DNA from: Salegentibacter maritimus
GTDB lineage: Bacteria; Bacteroidota; Bacteroidia; Flavobacteriales; Flavobacteriaceae
Direction of reading: 5' to 3'
Length of the DNA: 64,000 nt
NCBI RefSeq assembly: GCF_016236915.1
Contig: NZ_JAEHOK010000012.1
Coordinates: 62,001 to 126,000, forward strand
This document shows positions 45,977 to 53,612 of this stretch, piece after piece. Positions within the stretch are counted from its first letter, which is position 1; the number at the start of each line of letters is the position of its first letter. The notes below the pieces were generated by a model. The model did no database searches, was not told the origin of the DNA, and was given only the letters and a program-made list of their open reading frames with translations. The translations under genes were made by a program, and so were the position numbers.

Positions 45977-46342
45977 TTATTTCTTCTTAAAATTATCTTC
46001 AATCTCCTTCAAAACCGAAGGTAGAAAGTCAAAAACCATTCTATTTTCAAACCGTATTACTTTAAATCCAAAATCTTCCAGTTTTTTAGTCCGTTTTTCA
46101 TCTTTTTCTTCAGAGAGTGGAGTTTTATGTACCTCTCCATCTAACTCTATGATTAGTTGCTCTTCCGCGCAATAAAAATCCACTATAAAATTTTCTATAC
46201 TATGTTGCCTTCTGAATTTTCTTCCTTTAAATTTTCTTCGTTGTAATTGTTTCCACAAAAATGCCTCGGCAGGAGTTAAGTTATTCCTTAATGCTTTTCG
46301 GAAAGGCTGTAAGAACTTTTTGTTATGACCTGGTTTTTTCAT
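45977..46342 (-). CDS. DUF559 (Vsr-like) endonuclease embedded in the repeats
   Basis: A 121-aa protein of the DUF559/Vsr-like PD-(D/E)XK nuclease family. It has NNLTPAEAFLWKQLQRRKFKGRKFRRQHSI, then NFIVDFYCAEEQLIIELDGEVH with likely catalytic residues Asp55, Glu67 and Asp68, and GFKVIRFENRMV. The family is small (about 110-130 aa), so the protein is complete. Repeat sequence abuts its stop codon at 45976 and resumes 22 nt upstream of its start codon at 46364. It separates the ligase gene from the helicase gene, in the same orientation. A role in repeat spread or in repair with the ligase set is possible but not shown. Confidence 0.9.
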   Translation of the reverse strand: MKKPGHNKKFLQPFRKALRNNLTPAEAFLWKQLQRRKFKGRKFRRQHSIENFIVDFYCAEEQLIIELDGEVHKTPLSEEKDEKRTKKLEDFGFKVIRFENRMVFDFLPSVLKEIEDNFKKK

Positions 46343-46363
46343 TGGTTTTAAGCTTTATCCTTT

Positions 46364-46498
46364 ACCCTTCCGTCTTATTCAGCTACCGCCGAATAATCCA
46401 CCTTCCCTTCAAAAGGGAAGGTGCCATTTTTATTTTTAATTACTACCTCACCCTGTCCCCCTACTTTCTAAGGAGGGGTGCCCGATAGGGCGGGGTGG
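46364..46498. repeat. Sixth copy of the structured repeat, between ligase and DUF559 genes
   Basis: From ACCCTTCCGTCTTATTCAGC to GGGCGGGGTGGT this matches the array units (hairpins TTATTCAGC/GCCGAATAA, CCTTCCCTT/AAGGGAAGG, GCCCGATAGGGC). It lacks the helicase-start segment. Its last base is followed directly by the ligase stop codon, just as unit five abuts the DUF559 stop codon. Confidence 0.9.
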
Positions 46499-48094
46499 TT
46501 AATCCGGGATTAAATCCCGCAACTCACCCAGCGTATTTGCTTCATATATATTTTTATCGGTTCGCCAGCGTACCATTCTCGGAAAACGCGTTGCTACTCC
46601 ACTTTTATGCCGTTTGGATTCGGCGATCCCTTCAAAAGCAATTTCAAACACATGATGTGGCGTTACACTTCTAACAGGACCAAAACGCTCTAAGGTGTTT
46701 TTTTTAATCCACGCGTCAAGTTTTCTAAATTCAGCATCGGTTAAACCGGAATAGGCCTTCGCAAAAGTGACCAGTTCTTTTTTTTCATCATCCCATAAAC
46801 CAAAAGTATAATCGGTAAATAGATTGCTACGTCTTCCATGACCGCGCATGGCATAAGTGAGCACCGCATCTACCGTAAGCGGATCTACCTTCCATTTCCA
46901 CCAATCGCCTTTTTTTCTTCCCACTAAATATGGCGAATCCAATCTTTTCAACATCAAGCCTTCCGATTTTTCTTCCCGGGCCCGTTCACGTTCTTTAGCC
47001 ACTTCAGCCCAATTTTTAAAAGATATACGCTTTGATAAATGCAATGGAATTTCTTCCGTAGAAAGCTTATTATAAAGTTTCTCCAGAATTTTTCTTCTTT
47101 CTTGAAAAGCTTTGTCCCTAATATCTTCTCCCTGCCATTCTAAAATATCGTATGCTTTTAAAATAACAGGCGTTTTACTAAGCAGATTTTTAGTAATATT
47201 CTTTCTTCCTATTCGGGTTTGCAGATCTTTAAAGCTTCCTATACTACCTTTGGGAAACGGCAATATTTCGCCATCCAGGACAGTTCCATTAGGAATTTTA
47301 TCTATAAAGCTTTGAAATTCGGGGTATTTATCCGTTACTAGTTCCTCACCACGACTCCACACAAAAAGCTCATTATTTCTCACGATTACCTGGGCGCGAA
47401 TACCATCCCATTTATGCTCGGCACTCCATTGGGCTACATCCCCAAGCTCTTCAACTTCCCCATCTATTGCGTAAGCCAGGTAAAACGGATAGGGCTTAGA
47501 CAAATAATCTTCTTCGTTTTCTTCTAAAATTAGTTTTTTAAAGGTGGTTTTTTCAGGTTTCCAATTGCCCATCATTTTATAAGCGAGAATATCCTCATCA
47601 ATATTAGTAGCTTTTGAAAGGGCACGGGTCATTAATTTTTGACTCACGCCAATGCGAAAACTCCCGGTAATGAGCTTGGTAAACACAAAACGTTCATAAT
47701 AATTAAGCGCAAGCCAATTTGTATGCAGGTATTCCTTTTTTGTCGCTTCATCTTTAGGTTTCAGTTCAATGATCTCCTGCAGAAATTGGTTGAGGCTTTT
47801 TTCGGTATTTTCTTTGGCAGGGGGTATCACAAGGGCAATTGTCTCGGCCAAATCGCCTACAATATGATAAGACTCTTCAAATAACCACAGGGGAATGTTA
47901 GCGAGCTCTGAAGCCCATTCCCGCATTAAGGTAGTATTTACCGGTCGTGGTGGGCGCCTATGTGACAAAATAGCTATGGTCCACACCTTATCCCTATCAT
48001 CGGCATTTTTAAAATAATGGGTTAAAGCCTCCACTTTCAGCGTGGTTTTATTAGTGCTATCAAGGGTTTTTATAAGCTCTGCAAAGTGCTTCAT
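46499..48094 (-). CDS. ATP-dependent DNA ligase (ligase-associated repair set)
   Basis: A 531-aa ATP-dependent ligase with an archaeal-like N-terminal DNA-binding domain. The adenylated lysine is K228 in EHKWDGIRAQV (KxDG). TVLDGEILPF, SEGLMLKRLDSPYLVGRKKGDWWKWK and the OB-fold C-terminal part (RFPRMVRWRTDKN) follow. It is a second ligase beside the housekeeping NAD-dependent LigA (not in the window). It starts 11 nt after the exonuclease gene, and its stop codon touches a repeat copy. Confidence 0.95.
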   Translation of the reverse strand: MKHFAELIKTLDSTNKTTLKVEALTHYFKNADDRDKVWTIAILSHRRPPRPVNTTLMREWASELANIPLWLFEESYHIVGDLAETIALVIPPAKENTEKSLNQFLQEIIELKPKDEATKKEYLHTNWLALNYYERFVFTKLITGSFRIGVSQKLMTRALSKATNIDEDILAYKMMGNWKPEKTTFKKLILEENEEDYLSKPYPFYLAYAIDGEVEELGDVAQWSAEHKWDGIRAQVIVRNNELFVWSRGEELVTDKYPEFQSFIDKIPNGTVLDGEILPFPKGSIGSFKDLQTRIGRKNITKNLLSKTPVILKAYDILEWQGEDIRDKAFQERRKILEKLYNKLSTEEIPLHLSKRISFKNWAEVAKERERAREEKSEGLMLKRLDSPYLVGRKKGDWWKWKVDPLTVDAVLTYAMRGHGRRSNLFTDYTFGLWDDEKKELVTFAKAYSGLTDAEFRKLDAWIKKNTLERFGPVRSVTPHHVFEIAFEGIAESKRHKSGVATRFPRMVRWRTDKNIYEANTLGELRDLIPD

Positions 48095-48105
48095 TTTAGT
48101 TTAGT

Positions 48106-49164
48106 TTATTTACATCCCGACTGCAGGTGAAGTGACAAAACATTTAAATTTCTTTTTCGTTTTTTTGACTCTTCTTCTCCTGTTTCACCTTCATATTGTG
48201 TGTCTTCAGTCCTGGCATCATAACCTAGTTCACGTAAATAACGAGAGAAAATATCGGTATACCCGTGGGTGCAAATCACTTTTTCGGCATCCGTAGCTTC
48301 TATAGACTTTAGCAAGCCCTGCCAATCGCAATGATCTGAGAGTACAAAACCGCGGTCTATGGCACGTCTTCTTCGAGCTCCACGAAAAGTCATCCAACCG
48401 CTGGCCGAAGCTGTCACATAAGGTACCATCTTTTTTATCCATGGACTGCCATGAGCACTAGGTGGAGCCACTACAATATTTCCTTTAAATTCATCTTTTT
48501 TGGTATCGCGGCTAATTCTTGTGGTTTTTGGCATTTCAGCTAAAGGGCGAACTACATCTGTCATATTCTCTATTGCACCGTGGGTGTAAATTTTGCCGAT
48601 TGAAGTATCGAGATGTCTTAACAGGCGTTGAGCTTTTCCAAGGGAATATCCAAAGATTACCGAAGTTCTTCCATCTTCTTTATTTTGCTGCCACCATTTA
48701 TTGATTTCGGTAAAGACCTCCGCCTGTGGTTGCCATTTAAAGGCTGGTAAACCAAAAGTACATTCGGTGATAAAAGTATGGCATTTAATAGGCTCATAAG
48801 GCACTGCTACCCCATCAGGTTCATCTTTATAATCGCCGGTAAATACCCAAACTTCGCCTTTATACTCTACTCTAATTTGGGACGAACCAATAATATGGCC
48901 TGCCGGATGCAGGGAGAACTTAACACCATTAATGGTAAAGGTCTCGTTCCATGCTTTCCCCGAAACTTCTATTTCCCCCAGTCTATGTTTAATAATAGGA
49001 ACATTACTGTGGTGGGTTATATATTTTTTATGTCCCCAGCGGGAATGATCGGCGTGACCGTGCGAAATAATAGCCTTATTTACAGGTTTCCAGGGGTCCA
49101 GGTAAGTATCTGCTGCCTCGCAGTAAATACCTTTTTCATTAAAGGCGAGTAAAGGTGGATTCAT
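48106..49164 (-). CDS. Ligase-associated DNA exonuclease (metallo-beta-lactamase fold)
   Basis: A 352-aa MBL-fold nuclease of the SNM1/beta-CASP-like ligase-associated family. The metal motif HxHxDH is H35, H37, D39 and H40 in ISHGHADHSRWG. HPAGHIIGSSQI and the late FVLSDHCDW are also typical. Related proteins act as DNA exonucleases in the same operon as the ATP-dependent ligase and Lhr-like helicase. It is the first gene of the repair transcript, 11 nt before the ligase gene. The usual fourth partner, metallophosphoesterase PdeM, is not encoded nearby. Confidence 0.93.
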   Translation of the reverse strand: MNPPLLAFNEKGIYCEAADTYLDPWKPVNKAIISHGHADHSRWGHKKYITHHSNVPIIKHRLGEIEVSGKAWNETFTINGVKFSLHPAGHIIGSSQIRVEYKGEVWVFTGDYKDEPDGVAVPYEPIKCHTFITECTFGLPAFKWQPQAEVFTEINKWWQQNKEDGRTSVIFGYSLGKAQRLLRHLDTSIGKIYTHGAIENMTDVVRPLAEMPKTTRISRDTKKDEFKGNIVVAPPSAHGSPWIKKMVPYVTASASGWMTFRGARRRRAIDRGFVLSDHCDWQGLLKSIEATDAEKVICTHGYTDIFSRYLRELGYDARTEDTQYEGETGEEESKKRKRNLNVLSLHLQSGCK

Positions 49165-49276
49165 TTATAAGAGATACTTTAATTTGAAAATACCCAAAAT
49201 GCCACGCTAAAAAAAAGGATTAAGAAAAGATTAGCGATTGATGAAGCATCAAACATTTTAGAGTTTTTTTGATAAG

Positions 49277-49303
49277 ATATACTTGAAGCTTTAAGTATAT
49301 TTG
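49277..49303 (+). promoter_or_regulatory. Promoter of the terB-like gene with an overlapping palindrome
   Basis: TATATTTG (49296-49303) matches TAnnTTTG, 22 nt before the start codon, with a TTTG 24 nt upstream. A 24-bp near-palindrome (arms ATATACTTGAAG and CTTTAAGTATAT, one mismatch) covers 49277-49300 and overlaps the -7 element, so it may be an operator. The rest of the 161-nt gap shows nothing else. Confidence 0.45.
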
Positions 49304-49325
49304 TCTATATATAAAAATTAATAAA

Positions 49326-49748
49326 ATGTCATTTTCAGATTTATTTGGTTCAGGAGAACACCTCCGCAACATCAATCATTTTGCTTCTATTGTAAATCTT
49401 GCAAGTGTAGATGGGGATATTAACGAAAAAGAACGTGTTCTCTTAGAACGTTTTGCTCGCAAACTTGATATTAGTGAGCAAGAATATAAAATGCTAATTA
49501 AGAATCCGCAAGAATTTCCTATTAGCGCCTATAACAGTGTAGAAAAGCGTTTAGAGCGTTTACACGATTTATTTAAAATTATTTTTGCCGATCATGAGAT
49601 AGACCATGAAGAAGAAGCGCTTATTAAACGATATGCCATAGGTCTTGGTTTTTCTAACGAAAACGCCGAAAACATTATAAAAAGGTCTATTCAGATTTTT
49701 AGCGGACAATTGAATTTTGAAGATTACAAATATCTATTGGGTAAGTAA
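49326..49748 (+). CDS. TerB-like protein
   Basis: A 140-aa helical protein of the TerB (tellurite-resistance/DjlA N-terminal) superfamily. Two similar acidic helices are visible: LASVDGDINEKERVLLERFARKLDIS and IIFADHEIDHEEEALIKRYAIGLGFS. They resemble the paired metal-binding motifs of TerB. No other ter genes are nearby. The function of stand-alone TerB-like proteins is not settled, so a metal- or envelope-stress role is an inference. Confidence 0.82.
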   Translation: MSFSDLFGSGEHLRNINHFASIVNLASVDGDINEKERVLLERFARKLDISEQEYKMLIKNPQEFPISAYNSVEKRLERLHDLFKIIFADHEIDHEEEALIKRYAIGLGFSNENAENIIKRSIQIFSGQLNFEDYKYLLGK

Positions 49749-49812
49749 TCGGGAATATTAAAATAACATTTTAGCTAAATTTAAAAAAGGCTATCTCAAA
49801 AGTGCTGGGATT

Positions 49813-50024
49813 CGTCATTGCGAGACCCCATTCAAAAAAAATTGCCACCAATACACTAATATTATTTATGATTAGTGGATTCGTGGCTTTTTTTATTTTT
49901 AATCGTTGGATTTTAATTGCCAATAAATCCGCAGCTTACAAAATTCCGTCAATGATAGGAACGAAGCAATCTATAACTTTTTGAAAAACAACAAGAAGGT
50001 TACTTCACTTCGTTCGTAATGACG
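49813..50024. repeat. Composite dispersed-repeat region between terB-like gene and fbp
   Basis: CGTCATTGCGAG (49813-49824) looks like the start of a common dispersed hairpin repeat. A second, fuller left arm, ending GGAACGAAGCAATCT, runs 49947-49972, and a right arm CTTCGTTCGTAATGACG closes it at 50008-50024. Between the two left arms is another inverted repeat (49843-49860 with 49871-49888, 15 of 18 positions paired, CACTAAT/ATTAGTG core). This accounts for most of the 326-nt gap; no gene is credible in it. Confidence 0.6.
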
Positions 50025-50074
50025 TAAACATCTTCTCCTTTTAGATAGTAAAATTTCATATATAGTTATATTTT

Positions 50075-51082
50075 TCAACTATACTTCTGCATAAATTCTT
50101 CTGCTTTATCTACCATATTTTTACTTCCGCAGAAAAAAGGCGCACGCTCATGTAATTCTTTAGGCTGAATATCCATAATTCGGGTAAAACCGTTGGTAGC
50201 TTTTCCTCCGGCTTGTTCTACAATAAAAGCCATTGGGTTGCATTCGTATAACAACCTTAGTTTACCGTTATTGGCTTTTGAGCTTTTGGGATAGATAAAA
50301 ATTCCGCCCTTAATCATATTTCTATGAATGTCTGAAACCATAGAGCCAATATAACGAGAGGTATAGGGCCTGTCCTCTTTCTCTTCCTGGCAATATTTAA
50401 TATATTTTTTCACTCCCTCGGGGAAATGCACATAATTTCCCTCGTTCATAGAATAAATTCTTCCGTTTTCGGGAAACTTCATATCGGGGTGTGATAAATA
50501 CCAGGAACCTAAAGCCGGATTCAAAGTAAATCCGTTTACACCACAACCTGTAGTATACACCAACATAGTGGAAGTTCCATAAATAATATAACCGGCCGCC
50601 ACCTGCTTATTTCCCGGTTGCAGAAAATCTTCTTTAGTTACCGGGGTTCCAATGGGGGTAACGCGCCTGTAAATTGAAAAAATGGTACCAACCGATACGT
50701 TTACGTCAATATTAGAGCTGCCATCCAGTGGGTCCATAAGTACCACATATTTATTCTTATTGTCATTGTTCTTACCGGAAATGGTTATAAAATCGTCGTT
50801 CTCTTCTGAAGCTATACCACAAACAATTTCGCGATTTATTAAAGTTTGAATAAAAGTTTCATTGGCATAAACATCTAATTTTTGCTGGTCTTCCCCCTGA
50901 ATATTTGTATCGCCGTGCAACCCCAGAATATCTACCAAACCTGCTTTATTCACTTCGTGATTTACAACCTTAGCCGCAAGCCGTAAAGATCTAATTAAGC
51001 GGGAAAGCTCGCCCGAAGAATAAGGAAAAGCTGCCTGATTTTCTATAATGAATTCGCCTAAAGTTTGATTTTTTTTAACCAT
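50075..51082 (-). CDS. fbp: Fructose-1,6-bisphosphatase, class I
   Basis: A 335-aa gluconeogenic phosphatase. The metal/catalytic motif [44 protein letters not shown] and the C-terminal [25 protein letters not shown] are those of class I FBPases. Length fits. It diverges from the acetyltransferase gene across a 204-nt gap. Confidence 0.96.
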   Translation of the reverse strand: MVKKNQTLGEFIIENQAAFPYSSGELSRLIRSLRLAAKVVNHEVNKAGLVDILGLHGDTNIQGEDQQKLDVYANETFIQTLINREIVCGIASEENDDFITISGKNNDNKNKYVVLMDPLDGSSNIDVNVSVGTIFSIYRRVTPIGTPVTKEDFLQPGNKQVAAGYIIYGTSTMLVYTTGCGVNGFTLNPALGSWYLSHPDMKFPENGRIYSMNEGNYVHFPEGVKKYIKYCQEEKEDRPYTSRYIGSMVSDIHRNMIKGGIFIYPKSSKANNGKLRLLYECNPMAFIVEQAGGKATNGFTRIMDIQPKELHERAPFFCGSKNMVDKAEEFMQKYS

Positions 51083-51256
51083 TTTGAATCAATATCGTTA
51101 TTTGTTTCAAAATTATTCATTTTTCTTAATTACTAAAACGTTATCGTAATAAAGTATAGAAAATTCTAAAAAGTGTAATTAAACCAAATTAAAAGGAATT
51201 ATTTATATTCTTTAGGAGGAAGCATACAGAATAACCCATTTTGGCAATTCATTTTT

Positions 51257-51264
51257 TACTTTTG
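51257..51264 (+). promoter_or_regulatory. Putative -7 promoter element of the acetyltransferase genes
   Basis: TACTTTTG matches TAnnTTTG, 22 nt before the 51287 ATG. A TTTG at 51240-51243 is only 13 nt upstream, too close for a standard -33 element. A second TAnnTTTG match (TATTTTTG, 51821-51828) lies before the second acetyltransferase gene. Confidence 0.35.
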
Positions 51265-51286
51265 TACGCAAAGCAAACAACATACA

Positions 51287-51772
51287 ATGAAATTTAAAAT
51301 TAGAGAAGCGAAACCAGAGGATATGCCGGCAGTTTTAGAACTTATACAAGAACTGGCTGAATTTGAAAAAGAACCCGAGGCGGTAATTATCTCGGCAGAA
51401 GACCTTAAAAAAGACGGCTTTGGAGAAAACCCGGCTTTTACTTGTTTTGTAGCCGAGGCTAATGGGAAAATTGAAGGTATGGCCCTATGTTATTTTAGAT
51501 ATTCAACCTGGAAAGGAAAAACAGTGCACCTGGAAGATCTTGTAGTAAGGGAAAGCATGCGAGGCGAAGGTTTGGGAAATGCCCTGTATACCCGGGTAAT
51601 TGAATTTGCCAAAGAACAGGGTGTAAAGCGAACTGAATGGGTTGTTTTAGATTGGAATACACACGCACGCGAATTTTACAGCCGTAGCGGCGCCACTGTC
51701 TTTACCGATTGGTGTACCGTACAAATGGATGAGAGTGCCATGAATAACTTTCTTAAAAAACAATCACGTTAA
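51287..51772 (+). CDS. GNAT acetyltransferase, SSAT-like, copy 1
   Basis: A 161-aa GNAT acetyltransferase closely resembling the eukaryotic-type spermidine/spermine N1-acetyltransferase family: IREAKPEDMPAVLELIQELAEFEKEPEAV, then YFRYSTWKGKTVHLEDLVV, then the acetyl-CoA loop MRGEGLGNAL, then VLDWNTHAREFYSRSGA. The substrate is probably a polyamine, thialysine or similar amine, which is an inference from family resemblance. A paralogue follows 74 nt later. Confidence 0.88.
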   Translation: MKFKIREAKPEDMPAVLELIQELAEFEKEPEAVIISAEDLKKDGFGENPAFTCFVAEANGKIEGMALCYFRYSTWKGKTVHLEDLVVRESMRGEGLGNALYTRVIEFAKEQGVKRTEWVVLDWNTHAREFYSRSGATVFTDWCTVQMDESAMNNFLKKQSR

Positions 51773-51846
51773 TAATAAATTAAGCCTCTTTAATTAGGCC
51801 CGGGTCTTAAAATCTATTCCTATTTTTGTATAGAAATATCAATGTT

Positions 51847-52317
51847 ATGGAATACAAAATACGTGAAGCCAGGAGAGAAGATATGCCCGCAGCTTTTGAG
51901 CTTATAAAAGAGCTTGCGGCTTATGAAAATGCTCCCGAGGAGGTTGAAATTCAGATAGAAGACCTGGAACAGGAAGGCTTTGATGACAAAAATTTTAAAT
52001 GCTTTGTAGCCGAAGTAAATGGTAAAATAGAAGGGATGGCGCTCGTTTATTTTAGGTTTTCAACCTGGAAAGGACGTACACTACACCTGGAAGATCTAAT
52101 TGTTAGAGAAAGTATGCGAGGCACAGGGCTTGGTGGTGCACTTTACAAAAGGGTTGTAAAATACGGCTACGATAATAACGTTAAACGAGTAGAATGGGTG
52201 GTTTCTGAAGCTAATAAAAACGCACAGGAATTTTATAAAAATACCGGTGCAGATATCAAAAAAGATTGGTATACCGTGCATATGGATGAAACCGGAATCC
52301 AGAAAAATATCGATTAA
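51847..52317 (+). CDS. GNAT acetyltransferase, SSAT-like, copy 2
   Basis: A 156-aa paralogue of the preceding gene with the same blocks: IREARREDMPAAFELIKELAAYENAPEEV, YFRFSTWKGRTLHLEDLIV, MRGTGLGGALYKRV and EANKNAQEFYKNTGA. The ATG at 51847 gives the family N terminus; a TTG at 51826 lies inside the TATTTTTG promoter-like element. It ends 6 nt before the aspartate kinase gene, so the two are probably co-transcribed. Confidence 0.88.
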   Translation: MEYKIREARREDMPAAFELIKELAAYENAPEEVEIQIEDLEQEGFDDKNFKCFVAEVNGKIEGMALVYFRFSTWKGRTLHLEDLIVRESMRGTGLGGALYKRVVKYGYDNNVKRVEWVVSEANKNAQEFYKNTGADIKKDWYTVHMDETGIQKNID

Positions 52318-52323
52318 AATTTT

Positions 52324-53574
52324 ATGAAGGTTTTTAAATTTGGAGGGGCATCGGTTAAAGATGCAGCCGGAGTAAGGAATGTTCAAAATGTATTGGAGAA
52401 AACCGGAAACGGCCCAAAAGTAATTGTTATCTCGGCCATGGGTAAAACTACCAATGCGCTAGAAGTTGTTATTAAAGATTATCTTTTTGAAAAAGATGTA
52501 CCTAAAAGCCTTCAGGCAGTAGAAGAAGCTCATTTTGAAATTTTAAATGATCTTTTTAAAGGTTCTCAAACTACAATTTTTAATAAGGTTCATGAACTTT
52601 TTACCGAGCTTAGAAATTTTCTTCAACATAATAAATCTGAACAATACGATTTTGTCTACGACCAGGTAATTTGCTACGGAGAGTTAATTTCCACAACTAT
52701 AGTGAGTGCCTACCTTAACAGTCAACATATTGAAAACAATTGGATTGATGCCAGGGAAGTTATAAAAACAGATAGTGTTTACCGGGATGCCGGTGTAAAT
52801 TGGGAAGAAACCCAGGAAGCTATAAGGCAACACCTAAATTTAAATAAAGTAAACATTACACAGGGCTTTATAGGTTCAGACTACAATAATTTCACCACTA
52901 CGCTTGGGAGGGAAGGAAGTGATTATACCGCAGCGATTTTTGCCTATTGTTTAAATGCGGAAAATGTTACTATTTGGAAAGATGTTCCCGGGGTTTTAAA
53001 TGCCGATCCCAGGGTTTTTAAGAACCCTGAACTGCTACAGCATATTTCCTATGAAGAAGCCATAGAACTTGCTTTTTATGGAGCTTCGGTAATACATCCA
53101 AAAACGCTACAGCCCCTTCAACAAAAGGAGATCCCTCTTTTTGTAAAACCTTTTTTAGCCCCCGAAAGCAAAGGTACCAAAGTAGGAAAAGGCAGCATGA
53201 TTTTTCCTGAGATCCCATGTTTTATAGTAAAAAGAGACCTGGTTTTAATTTCGCTCTCTACCCTGGATTTTTCTTTTATGGTAGAAGAAAATATAAGTGA
53301 AATTTTTAGGCTTTTTCATCAGTACCAGATGAAAGTTGATTTAATTCAGAACTCTGCGATTAGTTTTTCGGTATGTGTAGACAACAAATTCAACCAATTA
53401 GAAAAACTTATTCAGCACTTAAAAGCCCGATTTAAAGTTAGTTTTATCCCCGGGGTTTCCTTATTCACCATAAGACATTTTAATGACGAAGCTATTGCAA
53501 GCCTTGAAAAAGACAAAGAAATTTTATTAAAACAGCTTACCCATAATACCCTTCAAATTGTAACCCGCAATTAA
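52324..53574 (+). CDS. Aspartate kinase
   Basis: A 416-aa aspartokinase for lysine/threonine/methionine synthesis. It has KVFKFGGASVKDAAGVRNV at the N terminus, TLGREGSDYTAAIFAYCLNAENVTIWKDVPGVLNADPR, and YGASVIHPKTLQPL. ACT-like regulatory sequence follows after about residue 290 (LISLSTLDFSFMVEENISEIFRLF). It is a monofunctional form without a homoserine dehydrogenase domain. It is encoded 6 nt after an SSAT-like gene. Confidence 0.93.
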   Translation: MKVFKFGGASVKDAAGVRNVQNVLEKTGNGPKVIVISAMGKTTNALEVVIKDYLFEKDVPKSLQAVEEAHFEILNDLFKGSQTTIFNKVHELFTELRNFLQHNKSEQYDFVYDQVICYGELISTTIVSAYLNSQHIENNWIDAREVIKTDSVYRDAGVNWEETQEAIRQHLNLNKVNITQGFIGSDYNNFTTTLGREGSDYTAAIFAYCLNAENVTIWKDVPGVLNADPRVFKNPELLQHISYEEAIELAFYGASVIHPKTLQPLQQKEIPLFVKPFLAPESKGTKVGKGSMIFPEIPCFIVKRDLVLISLSTLDFSFMVEENISEIFRLFHQYQMKVDLIQNSAISFSVCVDNKFNQLEKLIQHLKARFKVSFIPGVSLFTIRHFNDEAIASLEKDKEILLKQLTHNTLQIVTRN

Positions 53575-53612
53575 GTAATTTTATGTTGTTGCTAAATTAA
53601 AACAGTCTAAAA

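Noticed and set aside
45930-46488. Plus-strand open frames across the repeats and the DUF559 gene
   Set aside because: They are antisense readings of the repeat and of a well-conserved minus-strand nuclease.
49326-49748. Tellurite-resistance operon
   Set aside because: Only one TerB-like gene is present; no terA, terC, terD or terZ neighbours.
49802-49984. Short open frame in the terB-fbp gap
   Set aside because: It runs across dispersed-repeat arms and inverted repeats and shows no protein-like conservation or usual start context.
51211-51222. AGGAGG-like ribosome binding site (TTTAGGAGGAAG)
   Set aside because: It lies about 65 nt before the nearest start codon and upstream of the likely promoter, so it cannot serve that gene.
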